From Desulfuromonadales bacterium (GTDB lineage Bacteria > Desulfobacterota > Desulfuromonadia > Geobacterales > Pseudopelobacteraceae), in the NCBI GenBank assembly GCA_013377095.1, contig JACAAY010000014.1:1-64000 (forward strand): a stretch of DNA of 64,000 nucleotides. Reading direction: 5' to 3'. This document shows positions 60,679 through 64,000 of this stretch, in pieces (within the stretch, counting starts at the first letter, position 1; every line of letters starts with the position of its first letter). A program made the translations under genes and the position numbers. The notes below the pieces were generated by a model. That model saw only the letters and a list, made by a program, of their open reading frames with translations, was not told where the DNA came from and ran no database searches.

Positions 60679-63021
60679 ATGGATAGGAAAGCACCCGTGA
60701 AACGTGGCGGAAAAAATATTTTGACTGCACTGATGCTGTTTGCTGTCACAGCAGCCATTGTTTTGGTATTGGGAGTGGCCGGCTATCTGTTTTATCTTCT
60801 GGCCCGTCTGCCCAAGGTTGACCGCTTGGCCGATTACAAACCACCGATTGTATCCCAGGTGTTTGGCGACGATGGCAGCCTGGTGGGGGAGTTCTACCTT
60901 GAACGAAGAATTGTGGTTCCGGTCAACAAGATTCCGCGCAAGTTGATCCAGGCTTTTGTTGCGGCTGAAGATTCAAGTTTCTACTCCCATGGTGGGATTG
61001 ACTATTTCGGCATCGTACGCGCCGCTGTCAAGAATGTTCTCTCCATGCGCAAGAAGGAGGGCGCTTCAACCATCACCCAGCAGGTGACGAAATCCATGCT
61101 GTTGACATCGGAGAAGAAGTTCTCCCGAAAAATAAAGGAAGCCATACTTGCCAAACGTTTGGAGGAAAAGCTTACCAAGGATGAAATCCTCTATCTCTAT
61201 CTCAACCAGATCTATTTGGGAGGAGGAGCCTATGGTGTACAGGCTGCGGCCGAGACCTATTTCGGAAAGGATGTCGATCAGCTCAACCTGGCGGAGATTG
61301 CCATGCTGGCTGGTCTCCCGAAAGCTCCCAACGCCTATTCACCGGTTAAACACCTGGAAAAGGCCCGTGAGCGTCAGGCATACGTACTGGATCGGATGGT
61401 CAAGGAGGCCTACATTACCCAGGCTGAAGCAGATCACGCCAGAAGCACCCCGCTCTCCATCCATCCCCTGAAGAAGGTCAATAACGAGCAGTCCGCCTAT
61501 TATCTTGAATGTCTGCGCATCCAGTTGGAACAGAAGTATGGCGAGGATCAACTGTATAAGGGTGGTTTGAAGATATACACCACCATGAACGCAGGGATGC
61601 AGCGCGCTGCCTATGAAAGTATCAGAAGCGGACTCAAGGCCGTGGACAAGCGGCAGGGTTTCCGTGGACCGCAGAAATTTTTGAGTGAGGGAGAGGTTGA
61701 AGCCTTCTGTAACAAAGTGGAGGAGGGCATAGATTCAGCCGTGCTCAAAACCGGTGAGACCTACCAGGGCGTGGTGGTTGGCGTAAACCCCGCACGGGGT
61801 GAGGCCATTGTCAGGGTGGGGGACCGCAAAGGAATCCTCTCCCGGAAAAACATGTCCTGGGCCGGGAAGGTTGCTCTGCTCAACACATATGGCAAGCCGG
61901 AAAAGGGTAATCGATCCCTGACACTCGGCGCGGTGATCGAGGTCATGGTTGTTGCACCGGAAATCAACAAGGAAGGCGCCCAGCTTGCACTTGATCAGGT
62001 TCCCGAGGTTCAGGCCGCACTGGTTGCCATTGATCCCCGCACCGGCGGTGTGAAAGCGATGGTTGGTGGCTATGACTTCAAAAAAAGCCAGTTTAATCGC
62101 GCCATGCAATCCAAAAGAAATGCCGGATCGGCCTTCAAACCGATCATCTATGCAGCGGCGCTGGACAAAGGTCTTACACCGGCTACGGTTATCGAGGACA
62201 GTGAAGTGGAGTACCCGGACGGAGCTGGCGGCAGCTGGAAACCGAAGAACTACGACGGTGTATTCAGGGGGCCGGTGACCATGCGTGAGGCCCTGACCAA
62301 CTCCATCAATATTGTCAGTGTCAAGATCATGGAGCAGATCGGTGCATCCTATGCCGCTGAATATGCCAAGAAACTCGGTTTCACCGCCCAGATCCCGGCC
62401 AATCTGGCTCTGGCGCTGGGTGCGGTGTCTGTTTCGCCCATGGAATTGACAATGGCCTATACGGTCTTTGCCAACAAGGGAGTGTCTCTTCCCACCTCTT
62501 TCATAACAAAGGTTACTGACAACGATGGTGTTATTCTTCAACAGAGCGTCGAACCGGTGCCGATTCCGGTCATGTCACCCGAAACATCCTACGTTATTAC
62601 CAACCTGATGCAGAGTGTCGTGTCCAGTGGAACCGGCCATCGCGCCTCAATTGTCGGCCGCCCCGTGGCCGGGAAAACCGGCACAACCAACGACTCAAAA
62701 GATGCCTGGTTTGTCGGGTATGTTCCCCAACTTGTTGCAGGGGTATGGGTTGGTTTCGATCAGGAACGGTCCCTGGGGGCGGGGGGGTCAGGAGGGCAGG
62801 CAGCAGCGCCTATTTGGGCCGAATTCATGCAGAAATCAGTTGCAGAACTTCCGGTTGAGGATTTTGTGGCACCGGAAAATGTGAGTTTTGTTCTGATTAA
62901 CCCGCGCACCGGCAAGCTTGCCAGGGAAGGCGCTCCGGGAGCGATTATGGAGTGTTTTATCAAAGGGACCGAGCCGGCCGGATATGATGGTGAGGCCGGA
63001 TGGGGCATGAGGGATCACTGA
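60679..63021 (+). CDS. mrcA: Penicillin-binding protein 1A
   Basis: A 780-residue class A PBP: N-terminal helix (about 15-38), GT51 glycosyltransferase domain with catalytic Glu near residue 96 in AAEDSSFYSHGGID, an OB-like insertion (about 330-420) and transpeptidase domain with SxxK (GSAFKP, Ser near 484), SIN near 541 and KTGTTN near 665. Builds and cross-links peptidoglycan. A GAGGA site precedes the start. Confidence 0.96.
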   Translation: MDRKAPVKRGGKNILTALMLFAVTAAIVLVLGVAGYLFYLLARLPKVDRLADYKPPIVSQVFGDDGSLVGEFYLERRIVVPVNKIPRKLIQAFVAAEDSSFYSHGGIDYFGIVRAAVKNVLSMRKKEGASTITQQVTKSMLLTSEKKFSRKIKEAILAKRLEEKLTKDEILYLYLNQIYLGGGAYGVQAAAETYFGKDVDQLNLAEIAMLAGLPKAPNAYSPVKHLEKARERQAYVLDRMVKEAYITQAEADHARSTPLSIHPLKKVNNEQSAYYLECLRIQLEQKYGEDQLYKGGLKIYTTMNAGMQRAAYESIRSGLKAVDKRQGFRGPQKFLSEGEVEAFCNKVEEGIDSAVLKTGETYQGVVVGVNPARGEAIVRVGDRKGILSRKNMSWAGKVALLNTYGKPEKGNRSLTLGAVIEVMVVAPEINKEGAQLALDQVPEVQAALVAIDPRTGGVKAMVGGYDFKKSQFNRAMQSKRNAGSAFKPIIYAAALDKGLTPATVIEDSEVEYPDGAGGSWKPKNYDGVFRGPVTMREALTNSINIVSVKIMEQIGASYAAEYAKKLGFTAQIPANLALALGAVSVSPMELTMAYTVFANKGVSLPTSFITKVTDNDGVILQQSVEPVPIPVMSPETSYVITNLMQSVVSSGTGHRASIVGRPVAGKTGTTNDSKDAWFVGYVPQLVAGVWVGFDQERSLGAGGSGGQAAAPIWAEFMQKSVAELPVEDFVAPENVSFVLINPRTGKLAREGAPGAIMECFIKGTEPAGYDGEAGWGMRDH

Positions 63022-63096
63022 AAATATGTATGTCAGGGCTGAATGTTGCGCGGCCTTTGCGTTGCAGATTTGGGTTTGTTGCAACATTGAATTGCG

Positions 63097-64000
63097 CTAA
63101 AGAGTGATGTCCACCGCGAGGCCGGCTTTTCGTTTGACTACGGACTCTACTTTGTTCCAATTAACCCTGTCCGAAATATTATGTTTCTCAATCAGCTGTT
63201 TTGCCAGTTCTGGTAGTCCGCTGCTTTTGCCGTACACATCATGATGGACCTCCAGAAACACCCGTCCCTCTTCGGTGATTGCCAGTTTGACCGGACGATA
63301 GATGATTTCACCCACCGTGTTGACCCTGACATCCTTGAAAAAATTTTCCATCTGCTCCGGATAGACTCTGATGCAGCCATGGCTGGCAAAGCTGTAGATT
63401 GAGCCGGGCTTTGTTGTGCTGTGGATCAGGATGCCGGGTAGTGATGTTTTAATGGCATACTTTCCCAGAGGATTGCGAGGACCGGGAGGCATGCTGGTGA
63501 TAACTTCCTTTCCCTTTTCTTCCATCTCTGACTGGATAGAGCGAGGTACAAACCAGGTCGGATCTTTTTGCTTGGCCACTACCTTGAATTTACCGGTCGG
63601 TGTTGTCCAGTCGAATTTGCGCCCCTTCTTTGCCACCCCCAGCGCCACGGGAAGTGACGAGGCCAGCTTTCCATCCTTGAAAAAATACAGGGTACGGTCA
63701 GGTATGTTGATGACAATACCATTAGGCATATGCTGAGGGATGATTTTACGGTTATTGTACCTCAGGCTTTGCCCTGGTTTAAAGGTCGGCTTCGGATCAA
63801 GGTTATTCATCTGGATCAGGTGCTGCTGGCTCACCCCAAGTTTTGCTGCGATAAGTCGCAGGGAATCCCTCTTCTTAACGGTATACACACTGACGCTTCC
63901 CACCAGTTTTCCTGAAGTGATCATGTCGGAGGTGTCTCTGTCTTCCCATTCAGTGGTTGATGCTTCTGGAGGAAGCGCTTGTTCTGACTTCTGTATGGGG
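63097..64000 (-). CDS. L,D-transpeptidase (YkuD) with LysM domain, 5' end cut by window edge
   Basis: The frame is open from 63097 past the internal ATG at 63924 to the right edge (upstream residues read PIQKSEQALPPEASTTEWED), so the start lies outside. Visible are a LysM domain (YTVKKRDSLRLIAAKLGVSQ), then a YkuD domain with the catalytic SHGCIRVYPEQ. It makes L,D-crosslinks or attaches lipoproteins to peptidoglycan. Convergent with mrcA; both concern the wall. Confidence 0.93.
   Translation of the reverse strand, partial: PIQKSEQALPPEASTTEWEDRDTSDMITSGKLVGSVSVYTVKKRDSLRLIAAKLGVSQQHLIQMNNLDPKPTFKPGQSLRYNNRKIIPQHMPNGIVINIPDRTLYFFKDGKLASSLPVALGVAKKGRKFDWTTPTGKFKVVAKQKDPTWFVPRSIQSEMEEKGKEVITSMPPGPRNPLGKYAIKTSLPGILIHSTTKPGSIYSFASHGCIRVYPEQMENFFKDVRVNTVGEIIYRPVKLAITEEGRVFLEVHHDVYGKSSGLPELAKQLIEKHNISDRVNWNKVESVVKRKAGLAVDITL

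Overview
The window looks like chromosomal DNA from a Gram-negative, GC-rich (I estimate high-50s %) anaerobe of the Geobacter/Pelobacter/Desulfuromonadales type. The signs are a futalosine menaquinone route (mqnD, mqnB), anaerobic corrin-ring genes (cbiF/cobM, cbiG), FolE2, a bacteriohemerythrin, flagellar FlgM, PilZ proteins, Mla lipid transport and many outer-membrane lipoproteins. The species assignment is inference from protein style. I saw no rRNA, tRNA, CRISPR array, phage or insertion-sequence transposase; most of the window is ordinary core genome.

Layout. 0-7.5 kb: a B12-binding radical SAM gene cut by the left edge, an M29 aminopeptidase, a SulP transporter, mqnD, a DUF4337 membrane protein, a CAP protein, an M48 lipoprotein protease and an ankyrin protein. 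7.9-14 kb: engB, the folE2-glycosyltransferase-mqnB operon, yggS, maf, a small membrane protein and a glcD-type oxidase, with a 125-bp inverted-repeat element between maf and yggS. 14-24.2 kb: envelope genes (pseudo-receiver membrane protein, LysM/TPR protein, about 900-residue coiled-coil/repeat protein), amtB, uvrC, and an OmpA-like/DUF4398 lipoprotein pair. 24.4-25.6 kb: a small toxin patch (RES toxin, RelBE pair). 25.7-33 kb: miaA, ndk, htpX, rsmB, rpe, a small gene with its own terminator, a transglutaminase-like protein and a PilZ protein.

33-39 kb is one leftward operon: macA, macB ATPase, macB permease, acyl-ACP thioesterase, HIT protein, M16 peptidase. Upstream of macA is a compact unit that standard gene calling misses: a sigma70-like promoter, a 24-codon ORF with a good ribosome binding site and Lys/Arg-X-Arg motifs, then a strong intrinsic terminator. 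It has the architecture of a leader-peptide attenuator and is my main candidate for an undescribed system. 39-42 kb: cobM/cbiF, cbiG and pdxA. 42-51 kb: a leftward cluster lon, mlaE, EVE-domain gene, mlaF, mlaD, two M16 peptidases, bacteriohemerythrin and flgM.

51.4-64 kb: a hypothetical protein, a DUF985 cupin, a gene interrupted by an in-frame amber codon, an NCS2-like permease, an SDR protein, elbB, a Ste24-like protease, a lipoprotein HtrA, a small conserved-looking protein, a RluD-type synthase, penicillin-binding protein 1A and an L,D-transpeptidase running off the right edge. Envelope maintenance and protein quality control (Lon, HtrA, three M48 and three M16 proteins) are the dominant themes.
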